Assembly (NCBI GenBank): GCA_038087015.1
Contig: JASBNA010000036.1
Coordinates: 1-64,000, forward strand
Length of the DNA: 64,000 nucleotides
Direction: 5' to 3'
DNA from: Cerrena zonata
Lineage: Eukaryota > Basidiomycota > Agaricomycetes > Polyporales > Cerrenaceae
In this document: positions 19,496-30,836 of the stretch, one piece after another
How positions within the stretch are numbered: position 1 is the stretch's first letter
Layout of the letters: the number at the start of each line of letters is the position of its first letter
The notes under the pieces: model-generated
What the model was told of the DNA's origin: nothing
The model's input: the letters and a program-made list of their open reading frames with translations, nothing else
The model's database searches: none
Made by a program: the position numbers and the translations under genes

Positions 19496-20957
19496 TAGTT
19501 AGCGTTAGGAACGCTGACTATTGGGGAGGGCAAACAACGCGGATGGCCTTGAGAACGACGGATACGGTCTTGAGAACAACAGATACGGTCTCGAGAACGA
19601 CGGTAACGGTCTTGAGAACAACGGATACGGCCTTGGATGCGAGAGTTGTCGACGACGGCGGAATAGTAAGCGTTAGAAATGCTAGCTACACAGAGAACAC
19701 CACAAATATAGCGGACGTTAGAAACGTCAACTACAGAGGGATGTAGGGAAGAGAGAAGCAACGCTCCTCTCTTTTTGAACCAACGTCCTTATGTCAGCAT
19801 TACGTGAGGTAGGACCTCAAGCAACGATACGTGGCAACTCCGAGTTCCGGGACGCGTTTGATCGACGCGTTTGATCGACGCGTTTGATCGCATTTAGTCA
19901 ATGCATGGTGTTCTCTTGAGCCGAATTGAGGAGAATAGTAGGCGTTTCTAACGCCTACTATTGGAAAGTCAAACCAGGGAGAGATCGAGAGGAGCGAGAA
20001 TGAGAGAGTTGAACGAGATCGAGTAGAATAGTAGGCGTTAGAAACGCCTACTACGTCGAGTCCACCGAGATCAAGAGGAATGAGAACGAGGGGCAGATAG
20101 AGAGGAACAAGAATGAGAAGAATAGCAGGCGTTAGAAACGCCGACTATGTCGAGTCCACCGAGATCGAGAGGAACGAGAACAAGGGAGAGTCAAACGAGG
20201 GAGAGTCAAATAAGTACAAGACGAATAGCAGGCGTTAGAAACGCCGACTACAAGAAGAAACGAGAATGAGAATGAGTGGGAGATTGAGAGGAACGAGACA
20301 GTCGAACAAGGGACATTCAAATGACCACAAGAAGAATAGCAGGCATTAGAAACGCCTACTACGTCAAGTTGAGCAAGAGAATGTCGAACGAGGGAGAGAT
20401 TGAGAGGAATGAGAGGAACAAGAGAGTCAAACGAGGGACATTCGAACAAGTGCAAGATGAATAGCAGGTGTTATAAACACCGACTACGTCGAGTCCACCG
20501 AGAACGAGAGGAATGAGAACGGGAGAAACGATAAGAATAGCAGGTGTTATAAACACCAACTACGTCGAGTCCACCGAGAACGAGAGGGACGAGAGAGGAA
20601 TGAGAGGGACGAGCGAGAGAGGAGCGAGAACGAGAGAAACGGTAAGAATAGCAGGTGTTATAAACACCGACTACGTCGAGTCCACCGAGAACGAGAGGGA
20701 CAAGAGAGAGAGGAGCGAGAACGAGAGGGACAAGAGAGAGAGGAGCGAGAACGAGAGGGACGAGAGAGAAAGGAGCGAGAACAAGAGAAACGGTAAGAAT
20801 AGCAGGCGTTAGAAACACCGACTACACCGAGTCCACCGAGAACGAGAGGACCGAGAACGAGAGGAGCGAGAACGAGAGCAAGAATGAGTCCACCGACGGC
20901 GACAAGAGCAAGTCCAACGACGGCGAGCAGTATAGGCAGCGTTAGGAACGCCAACTA
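19496..20957. repeat. Array of about 13 hairpin units between divergent genes
   Basis: Each unit is a roughly 25-nt interrupted palindrome of the type TAGTAGGCGTT-AGA-AACGCCTACTA. I see them near 19496, 19664, 19709, 19936, 20029, 20123, 20225, 20337, 20462, 20538, 20649, 20799 and 20932. Spacers are purine-rich (GAACGAGAGG, GTCGAGTCCACCGAGA). Stem changes are often compensatory in kind: GGCGTT/AACGCC becomes GGTGTTATAAACACC in three neighbouring units. The array starts 60 bp upstream of the oxygenase ATG. Open frames through it are artefacts of the repeat period. Confidence 0.8.
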
Positions 20958-20999
20958 CAGAGACCATCGACCCATTGCACGAGGTAGAACCTCGGGCAA

Positions 21000-21440
21000 C
21001 GGACGGTGGTGGTGGTGGTGGAGAGAAAGAAGAAAGCGCTAAGTCCTCGATCGAAGGATCAAAACGCGATTCAGATCTCGGAATGTTCCGAGATTTGCGC
21101 TTCTCGGAAGATTCCGAGATTTGCGTTCCTCGGACCGGCCCGGGATTTGCGTTTTGACGTCGATCACGATCGTGATCGGGGACTCGGACCGGGCTCGCGC
21201 TTGCGTCCATCTTGCTCTTTCTTTCCATCCACCACCACCACCACCTCCACCTCCACCGGTAACCGAAGGATCTTCCTTCTGTTATCGTCTCTTCCACTGC
21301 CCCCCTGGTAACTGAAGGATCTTCCTTCCGTTATTTTTCTCCTCGATTTCGCCGCTGACTTCCTCGATTTCGCCGCCGCCGCCATTTCACCGCTACCCTC
21401 GTCTTCTCACCTCTCACCTCGTCTTCTCTCTTGGCCGCCT
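21000..21440 (+). promoter_or_regulatory. Simple-repeat-rich upstream region of the 876-aa gene
   Basis: GGT/CCA triplet runs (near 21003-21021 and 21228-21257), several NGATCTCGGAA-type repeats at 21075-21140, and a direct repeat pair GGTAAC-GAAGGATCTTCC at 21258-21285 and 21307-21334. This is likely promoter or 5' leader DNA; no TATA box was identified with confidence. Confidence 0.4.
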
Positions 21441-21875
21441 CCCCTCGCGTTTTCTCCTCGTATTCCCCGGTCGCTGGCATTGATAGCCTGAGGACATTCC
21501 TTGCCCTATCATTGTCAGTTTCCTATCCTCAAGCTGGTTGTCGGACCCGTTACCTCGGTCGTTTCCTCTCGGTCATCCCTCGTCGTTTTCTCCTCCTCCC
21601 CTCGCGTTTTCTCCTCGTATTCCCCGGTCGCTGGCATTGATAGCCTGAGGACATTCCTTGCCCTATCATTGTCAGTTTCCTTTCCTCAAGCTAGTCGTCG
21701 GACCCGTTACCTCGGTCGTTTCCTCTCGGTCATCCCTCGTCGTTTTCTCCTCCTCGTCCCCGGTTGTCTTCTCGTATTCCCCGGTCGCTGGCATTGATAG
21801 CCTGAGGACATTCCTTGCCCTATCATTGTCAGTTTCCTTTCCTCAAGCTGGTCGTTGGACCCGTTACCTCGGTCG
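21441..21875 (+). repeat. Three tandem 157-bp repeats in the leader region
   Basis: The marker CTGGCATTGATAGCCTGAGG occurs at 21474, 21631 and 21788, an exact 157-bp period. Units one and two are nearly identical; the third is slightly diverged at its start. They lie upstream of the rightward gene and are pyrimidine-rich. They also contain open frames, but with no coding-like change pattern. Confidence 0.85.
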
Positions 21876-22226
21876 CCTTCCATTGTCGTATTCGGTCGCC
21901 CCCGCCGTCGCCGAAACAAACATCCGTATGTTCTTTCTTTTTTCTTTTTTCTTTTTTCTTTCTTTAATCTCACTTAGCCTTGCTCATTCTCCAGGTCGTT
22001 CTCAGTTCTCCTCGCCGTCTTTAAAGCAAAGCTCCGTACGTATTTCTTTTTTTCATTTCCCTTTCTTTATTCTCACTTTATCAATTATTCAATAGACTCC
22101 ATATCTCGTGCCTGCGTAAACTCTGCCCACCCCTCCCCCTCACCCCTCGGCAACTCTCCAAGTATGTCCTACGTTGCTAAAATTTACACCTCCCACCTCT
22201 AATATTCTAATTTTACAGACGTCGCA

Positions 22227-24910
22227 ATGGCTAACTTACAATGTCAGCATTTCCTTACCGAATTAGGCCTCCAGGTGACAAGGTGGAATGCCCCCTGTCC
22301 ATACCCATTCAACAGCGACAACTACAGCCATGTTCGAGAGGACTGGTCTATGCATCACGCTTTGCGGTCGTATATTCCAGACGTCAACCCCGGATACCAT
22401 TTCTTCTTGCCTATCTGGTGGGGCCGGGACGATTATTTTTATCTTTCATTCCTCCCCCGCAATCTAAACCTGAATGCGGATCCTATCCTCCACTGCCTCA
22501 GTGACGCGTTCAGGATCGGATCAAGGGGGCGATATCAGCCCATTATCGAGAAAGTCCCAGGCGGATATCGCCTTCAGGAATCATACGTTAAACAGTGGAC
22601 AGAGCTCGAGAACCATCTACACCACCTGTACATGGCCCTCAAGCGTGGCAGGGAGCAATGGATGCCCCTGCTTTGCAAGCCACCTAGAAGACCAAACCAC
22701 ATTGGATATCAGGAGCCCGCAGAAACAAGAGGAGATGCTGCTGGCAGAATATTTGCAGCTCGGCGTGAATTCTTAGCGATGGCATGCTGGGTTACTATGT
22801 TTCTCGCTAAAATCGACCACAATAAACCCAACCCCGACACCCAGAACTGGATCAAGGCCCTTGCAGATTACAATATTCCCCGCTACTTAGTCGACGCCTT
22901 ACGACGGTCGCCCTTTTTTACCGACTTCTCAGGAACTACAGTTCGCCAAGGGATGATTGTCGACATGGCCATTGAATGGTCATTCTGTGCAGGGAACATG
23001 TCCTACATGTTCGAGTTCGCTAATGTACCTATCTGGTACTTTTACCATACAGAAAACATGTTCAAATGTCATCCATACCAACTGGCGAACATCCTCCTCC
23101 CAAGGCCTAGCGATATCCAAAGGCTGCAGGTGACCAAGAAATATGTCCAATTCAACGACATCTGCGACGTCAAGTTTGACGCACTCTCCAAGCAGCAACC
23201 CTCAGAAACCATTCACGAATTTCTCCAACGGCGCCATGACTCACAGGAGAAAATGGCTCGGGATGAACCACCTTCTGCTCTCCAGAGGAGACAGAATAGA
23301 ACTCAATCGCACACTTCAAATCTCGGTACATGGCTCCGACTCAGGTCAAACGTCTACGAGTGGCAACCGGTCCCTTACCCCCCCTATCATTTCCGCACCA
23401 TTATCCATGAGGCCGACGCCGACGACGTCTTTAATAGCTTTGCAGGCGGCCAAGTCATCTACAATGCTTGGGATGACTGCTTCGATCTCTGCAAGGACTT
23501 GGATCCCACTGCGGTGCCGCTTGCAGGGCTCAATGCTTACGATGACGACGACGACGAGGAAGACGAGACCTATCATGGCATGCAACCTTTGGGTCCTGCT
23601 TTTGATATCGGCCACTACGACCCCCCCGAAGGCCTCGCACCTGACAATGCACTCACCTTTACTCAGCCAGCTGCTGAAGGTGTCCTCATCGACAACCAAT
23701 TCCAACTCGCGTGGACTATTCATAACCTCCCCAACCTGCAAACCACTCTTCAAGGGCGATACGGGCTTCAACAGTTTGTTTCTCTTGAACCCCACGAGCA
23801 GGCTCCTTTGACTTACACTCTCAAGGATGCCCTGACCCCCTTTGTTGAGCGGTCAGAAGATGAGATGGTGACTCTGACAGCTGAGTTCAGCGAAGTTGTA
23901 TGCGCATTTGCATACATCTTGTGCTTAAACAATACGAATATCGACATCGTCACCCCCAAGCTGTCCGATATTCTATTTTCCACCAAGGTATTTGTCAGGA
24001 AGGTGAATCGGGGTCTCTTTGTGCCACCCAATCCTGTCCAAGTCATCCCGAAGCCTCCAATAACAAGAGGCCAGCCTGTTCGCAGAGATGGTGACGCCGA
24101 CCGCAAGATCTGGTTTATTTTTCCCCACGAATACCGGAACGGCGAACCCTACATTGGCGTCAACTCCGTCATCACCTACAAACAGGTATTTAGGGAGCAA
24201 TGGGGGCCATCGCTTGAGGAGATCGGTAAGGAAATGACGAGACGCGGTATCCCATTCATGCTTGTCTGGTCTGACCAGAAGGTCCCTCGTCGTATTCCCA
24301 TTATCCCGCCTCTTTCGACAACAATGCGACCCGCCAACTTCGTCTACTCAGTGAGCGACTACCTGGCCTACATCAACCAGAGGCTCAATTTGTTTAGACA
24401 TCTTCCCCTGGCCAAGACTGCTCTTCGTCAAGGTGGAATTATCTGGCGCCTTGCTTTGGAGTCATTTGAGGTCGGAGCTCAACCTCCCAGCTCAGTTGCA
24501 GGCGGACTCAATGAGCACATTTCCAACGCTTTCTCATTTCAGCTGCCAGTTGGAAGATTTATGGAGAATATCCTCACCGACGACGAGATCGATGTCATCT
24601 GCGGAGTCTATACAGACCAAACCGGTGAGTCCACAGCACTCTCATTTTCTATTTACATTGCTAACATTGTATTTTAGACATCAAAAACCAGACCATGCTG
24701 CGATCTTGGTGGCCGTTGCCCACCGTATGGTCAACCTGTGGCCTCAATACAGGTTACTGGACCAGGGAATGTGAAACCTGGTTCCAGAAACACCTGTTGA
24801 AGATTCTCACAGGGGGTGTGCAGCCACTAAGGTCTAGTGAATGGCGAACGAGTCTCCGGTGGCATAAGCCGGAAACTGCAAAGCTGATGAGGGCATTGGA
24901 AGTCGACTAG
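22227..24910 (+). CDS. Uncharacterised 876-aa protein of the inverted-repeat element
   Basis: Model: join(22227..24624,24678..24910), 877 codons, with one 53-nt coding intron (GTGAGT...TTTTAG). Leader introns are likely, for example 22161-22218 ending TTTTACAG just before the ATG. No known domain is recognised. Visible features are an aromatic-rich N-terminal part (FFLPIWWGRDDYFYLSF), a central acidic run (DDDDDEED), and a C-terminal region rich in Trp and Cys (SWWPLPTVW...GYWTRECETWF). There is no signal peptide and no clear membrane segment. From memory, similar Trp-rich C-termini recur in multicopy hypothetical proteins of Agaricomycetes, which would fit a mobile gene, but I cannot verify that here. 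Its stop is about 390 bp from the right arm. It could be an unrecognised transposase or cargo. Confidence 0.75.
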
Positions 24911-25300
24911 GTGGGGGTTGAATTTTACTCATAGGACTATGCACGTGGACTTGTTTTTGTAAACGATTTCTTGCGCAGACTTTGATTTGGTTTAGTTTTT
25001 GCAGACTTTGATTTGTTTTTGTAGATGCTTTCTTGCCTAGACACTGACTTAGCTGAGTTGATGTCGATTTGTTTTTTGACCTGCAGACACTTGGGCGTTG
25101 TTTTTTTTCTTGCCGACTATGTACTCCTCGTATCGTCTTTTGGTTGCCGCATATGCCTCCCCTTATAACTTGTGTACAATATGTATGGAACAGCATGAAC
25201 AATTGTTCAAATAGCGTGAACAATTTTTCAAACAGTGTGGAAAGATATGCGTGATTAAATCAACAAATAACTGTGTAAATAATCACCCAAGATGAAAAGT
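24911..25300. other. 3' flank of the 876-aa gene, no feature
   Basis: T-rich sequence with a repeated phrase GCAGACTTTGATTTG (near 24977 and 25002) and GAACAATTGTTC-like palindromes near 25197. From about 25205 it is an imperfect inverted match to 13234-13330. Confidence 0.5.
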
Positions 25301-26015
25301 ATCAGAGGAAAGATAAGGAGAGGAAGGCAGATGTGTCTTATCTTATCTAAGAAAGGGTATATGGGGCAGGTACCACTGAAATATAGCAAGTGTGCATAGC
25401 TCAGTTGGTTGAACGCGTTAATTCGTGCATGGAGGCGTGGCAGAGCCCTAGGTTCAAGCCGCGCCAGTGTCTATCGTTACTCCGGTAATTAGGGCACCGC
25501 CTTCTAGCTCATGTGACTTCTCTCCCATCATCTCTCTTCATTCTAATAACTCTCCTCATTTTATCCTTTTTTTTTGACACCGCTACAGATGTCGTACTCA
25601 CTGTTTTCCTAAAATGGTAACTTTTCTCTCTTACTTTCTTTTCTCTCTCTTCAACCTGTGTATCTACTGTTACCTCACTACTTTTCTCATTGTACAATGT
25701 CTGTACTGTCTTCAACTCTTCCATTCAATCAAAATATCAAACATACTCACTGTTTCAATTTTACTTTTTCTGCACCAAAGCAAGTTCTCTGTATATTTCT
25801 CACTGTGACTACTTGTTTATGAGTGTTGTATACCTTGTATCTTCTCATTGGTTTGTTATTTCTCTGTCAATGTCACTCATCAATGTCAAAATAACAAGTT
25901 TCAGTTGTCTGTATTTTTTTTCTCAAATCTTCAATCTTCAATTTGACCATTACAATGGCTTCAACTGTTCTAATATTTCCTCAACCAAGTGAACTTTGTA
26001 AAATGTATACTGCAG
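25301..26015 (-). repeat. Right inverted-repeat arm
   Basis: Reverse complement of 12520-13233. Long frames on the two arms read identically, which confirms near-perfect identity. Beyond 26015 the match to the left arm's outer flank decays within about 60-70 bases (CTCTGCTG, CTAAC, TATCTAAT blocks). Confidence 0.9.
25385..25500 (+). mobile_element. tRNA-derived SINE-like sequence in the right arm
   Basis: Same sequence as the left-arm copy, here on the plus strand: A-box 25396-25408, B-box 25451-25460, tail TACTCCGGTAATTAG 25478-25492. Its presence in both arms means it entered before the arms were copied or homogenised. Confidence 0.6.
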
Positions 26016-26892
26016 TTCTACCTCTGCTGATAGAATCTGTTGCTTGCTAACTATCTAATAGCAGATTTTGCTGCCCTGAACAATATTTGATTGCAGACAG
26101 TGACCAACAAACTGTAGAAGCATTAATAGAGATAGGAGATCTATAGCCCGAATCATCACTTTGTTGATGTATCCTGCTGGAGAGTCCTACAGGCATGTCT
26201 TGAAGCTGCATGCTATGGTGAGGTGGTCTGTCCTTGGTGTCACCCAGATGCGCATCTTCTTCATTTGGCAAAGAAGTGGGGGATCCTTAAGTTGAACAAA
26301 TGAGGCATCACTAGTCCTACTATAGCATATAATATTGTGTTTTTATTGTAACTTTCAATGTTAATTTTCATGTATGCTAAAATAAAGATGGCCGGCTGAG
26401 AACCTGAATCTATGAACAACTGAGAGTGCTGAGGGAGTTTGCTAAGAGACCACCTACATACTTTCAATCTTCACTGAGCACTAAACTTCTGAGAGACCTG
26501 AGAGCCTTGCTGAGGCCCCTGAGAGGTGCTGAGAGGCACTCTCAGTGACTTACATGTTTTCCTGATGTGGTGTGTCCTCAATGGTACCAAGGAATCATCT
26601 GCATGAAAGTAGAAATTGTGACCAAAGTTCAACAGGTAGTAAGAGTGACACAAGCAGAGGTCACATATCATAGGTTATACTGAGTATTAACAGCGAGCAA
26701 AAGAGCTACACTATATATGTACACCATTGATAGCTACCAACTGTACAGTAGCATGGGGCTTGCCGGTGGTGGCAGGCACTCATATTGTGTCAGAAATGAC
26801 CAAAGGGGGCCAAAAGTAAATAGAACAGCCCAAGGATGAATATACATTGGAAGCATATCATAGAATATAGTACATTGAAAGGCAGAGCTATT
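26016..26892. other. Spacer without recognisable gene
   Basis: Short unrelated open frames only, including a run of CTGAGAG-type repeats near 26500-26550. Nothing here has splice-supported coding structure that I could defend. Confidence 0.5.
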
Positions 26893-27391
26893 TTATGACC
26901 TGTAGTACATACGACAGAATCCCAATCCAAAAGCAAAGACTGTGAATGTGAATAGCAGATGTTCCCATGCATAGGTAAACATGACTACTACAGCCCACCA
27001 TACAAAGCTGAGTGCATCACCAATAAGTTGCATCAAGTCCCGATAGTTGAACTCAGCAAAGATATATGTGAATATATATTTGGCGCAGGATAGCAGCAAC
27101 TGATTCATTAAAGTAGAAACTGAGTGCGATACCAATACCACCTAGGAAAAGAAAGGTATGGAGCCAGAGAATGAAAGTGCTGAATTGCTTGCCCGAAATG
27201 CGAGGCAAGCGAGTGATCAGTGATCGCTGTGCTTCGAGGTCTCAATTGTCGGTGGAATCATAAATCGAATAGTCGCTTCCCTGATACATCAAGGGAATTT
27301 GAGATGAAGATGGTTGACCAGAAGATTGAGCTGAAGTTGTGTTAGTAGAGCTGAAATTTGGATTGTTGAATTTCCTTACCTGAGCAGCCAT
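26893..27391 (-). pseudogene. Small membrane-protein gene, degraded inverted copy
   Basis: Paralogue of 37573-38055. It starts ATGGCTGCTCAG with a short intron, then a Ser/Pro-rich segment, then membrane segments (LWLHTFLFLGGIGIALSFYF; FVWWAVVVMF...LLFTFTVFAF) and a C-terminal RMYYRS. Two lesions are visible: GACAATTGA, where the other copy has GACAATCGA, and an extra ATAT in the CAAATATATATTC stretch that shifts the frame relative to the other copy. Function is unknown. Confidence 0.65.
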
Positions 27392-27507
27392 ACTTCGGGA
27401 GCACCATCGGGTCAACTGGAGTGTACTGTGGTGGTTGTGTAACAACTATTATGGTAGAGACGGGAGAAGCTCAGCAACATGATCACGTCGATGAGTAGAT
27501 CTTACGA

Positions 27508-27952
27508 CTAACTTGAACAGTCATCCATACCCAGACTCCGGAGTTTCTTAGATAACCCAAACATTATTTGTAAAGCGGGGACTCTCTGGGCTTTGAGTCG
27601 ATTGATAGAGGTTCTATAGCCGTCTTTCATAGCTATAAAGTTCCAAAAGCAAGTGTCATTAGCTAACAGTCCCAAATCCGCACTGCTACCTACCATGCTC
27701 CCAGCAGAACTTATCATGCAACCTCTTTGATATCTTGATTCCTTCGTCGATGACATCAATCAATTCATGAATCTCATCTAACGCAATGGAAACCTCCTGG
27801 ATTGTACGAAGGCTCCTGACATCGTTCAATCTAACGGCCTTATTGCGGAGAGCAGCGACCTTCCCATTGATGGCTTGATATTCTATCAAGAGTCGGCCGT
27901 GCTCTTCACAATGAGCAATACAACACCATTGTCCTTCGGGGACTTGATGCAT
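27508..27952 (-). CDS. Small Cys/His helical protein, 5'-shortened copy
   Basis: Model: complement(join(27508..27632,27694..27952)), 127 aa, paralogous to 36977-37462. It has a WCC-x2-HCEEH signature near the start and a heptad-like helix (GKVAALRNKAVR...IQEVSIALDEI). The paralogue's first ATG context is lost here, and the frame opens at an ATG created by GCATGCATC. Otherwise it is open. It sits directly upstream of the membrane-protein gene in the same order as the other copy. The family is unknown. Confidence 0.55.
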
Positions 27953-28449
27953 GCTGGAAGAGGGTCGGTGGTCAAAGTTGGTGGGAACCGAACGAGAGAT
28001 GTGGGGGTGTATAGGGCATGAAGATCCCGGAAGTAGCCAGGGAGGCAGTGAGCAAAACGTGACCCTGGGTGTCTATGCCGTGTGAATAGAACGAAAAGAA
28101 TTTGGAAGTACACGTCCAAATACATACAGACTATGGCGTAACGCTGCACTAAGCAGTATGTTTGCCCAGATCGAAAGCATTTTAGATTAAGAACAATGTT
28201 GTATGCATATATGCGTCGTTACAATGAATCTGGATGCCAAAGCAAAGTGACATCGATGTAAATAGGATTGTCCGGGCGAAGAAAATAGTGTCCGATCACA
28301 AGTGATTAGATTGACGTAAAGGAAAGCTATTGACGGCTAATATCCGTCCGATATGAGATCTTGACCTCCCCATCAGAAAAGGCTGACAAAAGTCTGTAAT
28401 TGTGGAGGTACGAAGTGACAAGTAACGACGGGATCCGACCTTTGAACGC

Positions 28450-29460
28450 TGAGCAGTGGGCCGCGAACTCTTTCAGCGGTTCATGATAAATGGAAGAGAG
28501 GTGTGCATCGGACGATGTAGTTGATGGCGAGAAAGCCGTGCGGTGAATAGAGCGGCAGTATTCGGCCAGGTGTCTTATCCTTGAGCGACGGAGGCCCCGC
28601 TTCTTGTGAGGAGGTGGGAACATGTACACCGAGCTGAGCTGCACCCGGAGAGGAAATCATGATAGGTCTCTTGAGTCGAAGACTGACTTTGGAGGTGGAA
28701 AGCCTTGTCGAGTAACGCGGAGAGTTGACCGAGAGGATATAAAAACAGCAAGGACAAGACATCGCGTTCTCGCAGCACCCGCGCTACTCTTCTCGAATAG
28801 TACGACTTGATATCCTGCACATAATTGCGTACGGTCAGAAACGCATGGTTGATTAAATCTTTGAATACAAGATTCAAAACGCACCGGTCGTTCCAAGGAA
28901 GACGAATGAGCGCGAACTGTAAAAGTGTGATGTCCAATCTTCCGATGGTTGTTCATCTCGCACCGGGAAGAGAAAGCCTATGTTGCGTGGAGTCTTCAAA
29001 CATTAGGTAGCGAACGTAGGGGGCCACTGCAACCTTCTTTGTAAACGGGAAAGCAAGAGATCCTACACACAGTGCATCAGACGATAGAGAGAATATGTAA
29101 CATCGCCCTTTGGAAATGATCGAGTTTATGATGATGAGAAGGCCTTATGACTCGGATTACGATGACCGTAGAGACGGTGTCCGATCGGTTCTTTGATACT
29201 TGCGAGAGGGATGCCCTAGCGCGCTGTGAGGAAGAGAAAACGTGCACGCCGAGTTCAAATGCACCCGGAGAGGGAACCTCGACAAGGCTATCGAGTTGAA
29301 GAGCGACCTCGAAGAATTTTTGACGAGCAACATGAATGGCTGTTCGAAAAGGAAAAGAAAAATAGGACGTCAAAGTCGTTCTCGTCGTATTCGCGCGGCA
29401 TTGCTCAAGTATGAAGCAAAACGATCCTATCCATGTTTCTAGACGGTCAATGTATAGTCA
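28450..29460 (-). pseudogene. Two decayed copies of an unknown gene family
   Basis: Minus-strand segments near 28600-28760 and 29180-29330 share the pattern LS-x-LLD...ALQL(D/E)S...SPGA-x-(Q/F)-LGVHV-x2-SSQ with each other and with the plus-strand segment at 36550-36720. Each continues in a different frame with stops between blocks. No function is recognised; intact relatives may exist elsewhere in the genome. Confidence 0.4.
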
Positions 29461-30836
29461 GAAAATCGCAACTGATGAGATATGAAAGATTGTATTGAAA
29501 ACACACTGGTAGTTTCCAGGAAAACGAAAATGGGCGCGATGTTGTAGGAAAAATGATGACGAGCCTTCTGATGAGTTTTATCTTGAAGCCGGGGAGAGAA
29601 GACCTATCAACTTCGATTGTGCGCTTTAGAGGTACGTTATCGAAATCATTCTAGGAGACAAAAGCCTAAGCAACACCTGGAAATAGCAGTTGGGCACGGT
29701 CAGAATAAGAATTGTTAGCAGACGGAGTGATGAGAGTACACCGTCGTAGACCAGAACAAGCAAAGGTAATGGTTCGTTGATGAGCCGTGGGTGATTATGC
29801 AGTGGGGATGATCGGAAGGTTATCAGAGGACGGTAATGGTGAAGAGAAGGTGATTTTGGTCCGATGTGTGATTTTGATGTATTTTTAAGATGATAACGGC
29901 ACCGAGGCAAGGAGGTTCGAGAAGCAAGAAAGTATCGAAGGGCCCGCCAATGCTCTCGAACGTTTGCAGTTGAACAAGCGAGAGGGTTATGTGGCGTATT
30001 GGGTCTTCAAAGTATCATTTATCGTTAAGGAGAGAGGGAGAACATCGGGCGGAGGACATTATATTAGCAGTGCTTGGCGAGGCGGTTAGGATGTAAAGAG
30101 CAAGAATGAAAGACGGGGGCCGGAGCTGAAGGAAGTGACTAGGCTGGAATTTGAATGAAAGAGAACGCTATATCCTGGGGGAGACTAGTGAAGGCAGGAA
30201 GAGCGGTGCAGAGAACGACAGAGAGAAAGATGTGCCGGGCTCGGCAAGGGCTGATTGAGGAGGAATTGGGTTTGTTGCGAGGAGGAAACAAGAACACATT
30301 TTGCGGGGATCGATTGCCGTGGACAGAGACATGGTCTCCGATCGGATGATTCAGTGGGCAGGGCAGGCCATGGCGTGTTGTAGACAGGGTCAATGCACAC
30401 AGAGAGCGAGAGAGAGAATTCGATGGGTTAGAGGAGAGGACGGAGAGTCGAGCAAAGGAAGCAGAAAAGAGAGAGAGAGCGGTGACGGAACGGCCCAGGC
30501 ACGGACGAGTGTGGGGTAGCGCCGGGCAGATCTCGATAAGCGAAATTCAGACATATTCAGAGTAGGGAGACGGGCGCTTGAGAGGAGAACATAGGGCTGA
30601 CTGGTTGTTGTCGAGAACACACGCCATTCAATCAAACAGCCTTGCCCGTCTTTCCCAACTACGCTCGCTTTCTTCCTTATACATGTTCCATTCTCCCTAA
30701 CCTTCCTCTTCCCCTCTCTTGCACGTTCTCCATACCTCCTCTTCCTCCTCGGTCGCCTCTCTCCTCTCTTCCTCCTCTTACCCCGCAGGCTCGGTCACGT
30801 CTTGGATCCTCTCCTCGATCTCCCTAGCCTGGCACG
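29461..30836. other. Intergenic region, no gene called
   Basis: Scattered short frames on both strands. From about 30640 the sequence becomes pyrimidine-rich (TTCCTC/CTCTCC), as expected for the leader or promoter of the aspartic protease gene. Confidence 0.5.

Larger units (their letters stand above)
12520..26015. mobile_element. Candidate 13.5-kb transposon bounded by long inverted repeats
   Basis: 714- and 715-bp arms in inverted orientation (12520-13233 and 25301-26015) enclose two leftward genes (13550-17362 and 17809-19436), a hairpin and tandem-repeat centre (19496-21875) and one rightward gene (22227-24910). Genes diverge from the centre toward the arms. No KDZ, hAT, Mutator or other transposase could be recognised. 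Large basidiomycete DNA transposons are known to travel with TET/JBP-type oxygenase genes, which this unit also appears to carry. The alternatives are an inverted duplication of a repeat on each side of ordinary genes, or a non-autonomous derivative. No target-site duplication was found. Confidence 0.5.

Noticed and set aside
19543..20954. Repetitive frames (VVGVSNACYS-type; ERDERGMRG-type) in the hairpin region
   Set aside because: They are the translated hairpin repeat and its purine-rich spacers, on both strands at once.
22227..24910. Calling the 876-aa protein a KDZ or other known transposase
   Set aside because: I found no CxC domain, zinc knuckle or recognisable DDE/D pattern with proper spacing; the link to mobility is contextual only.
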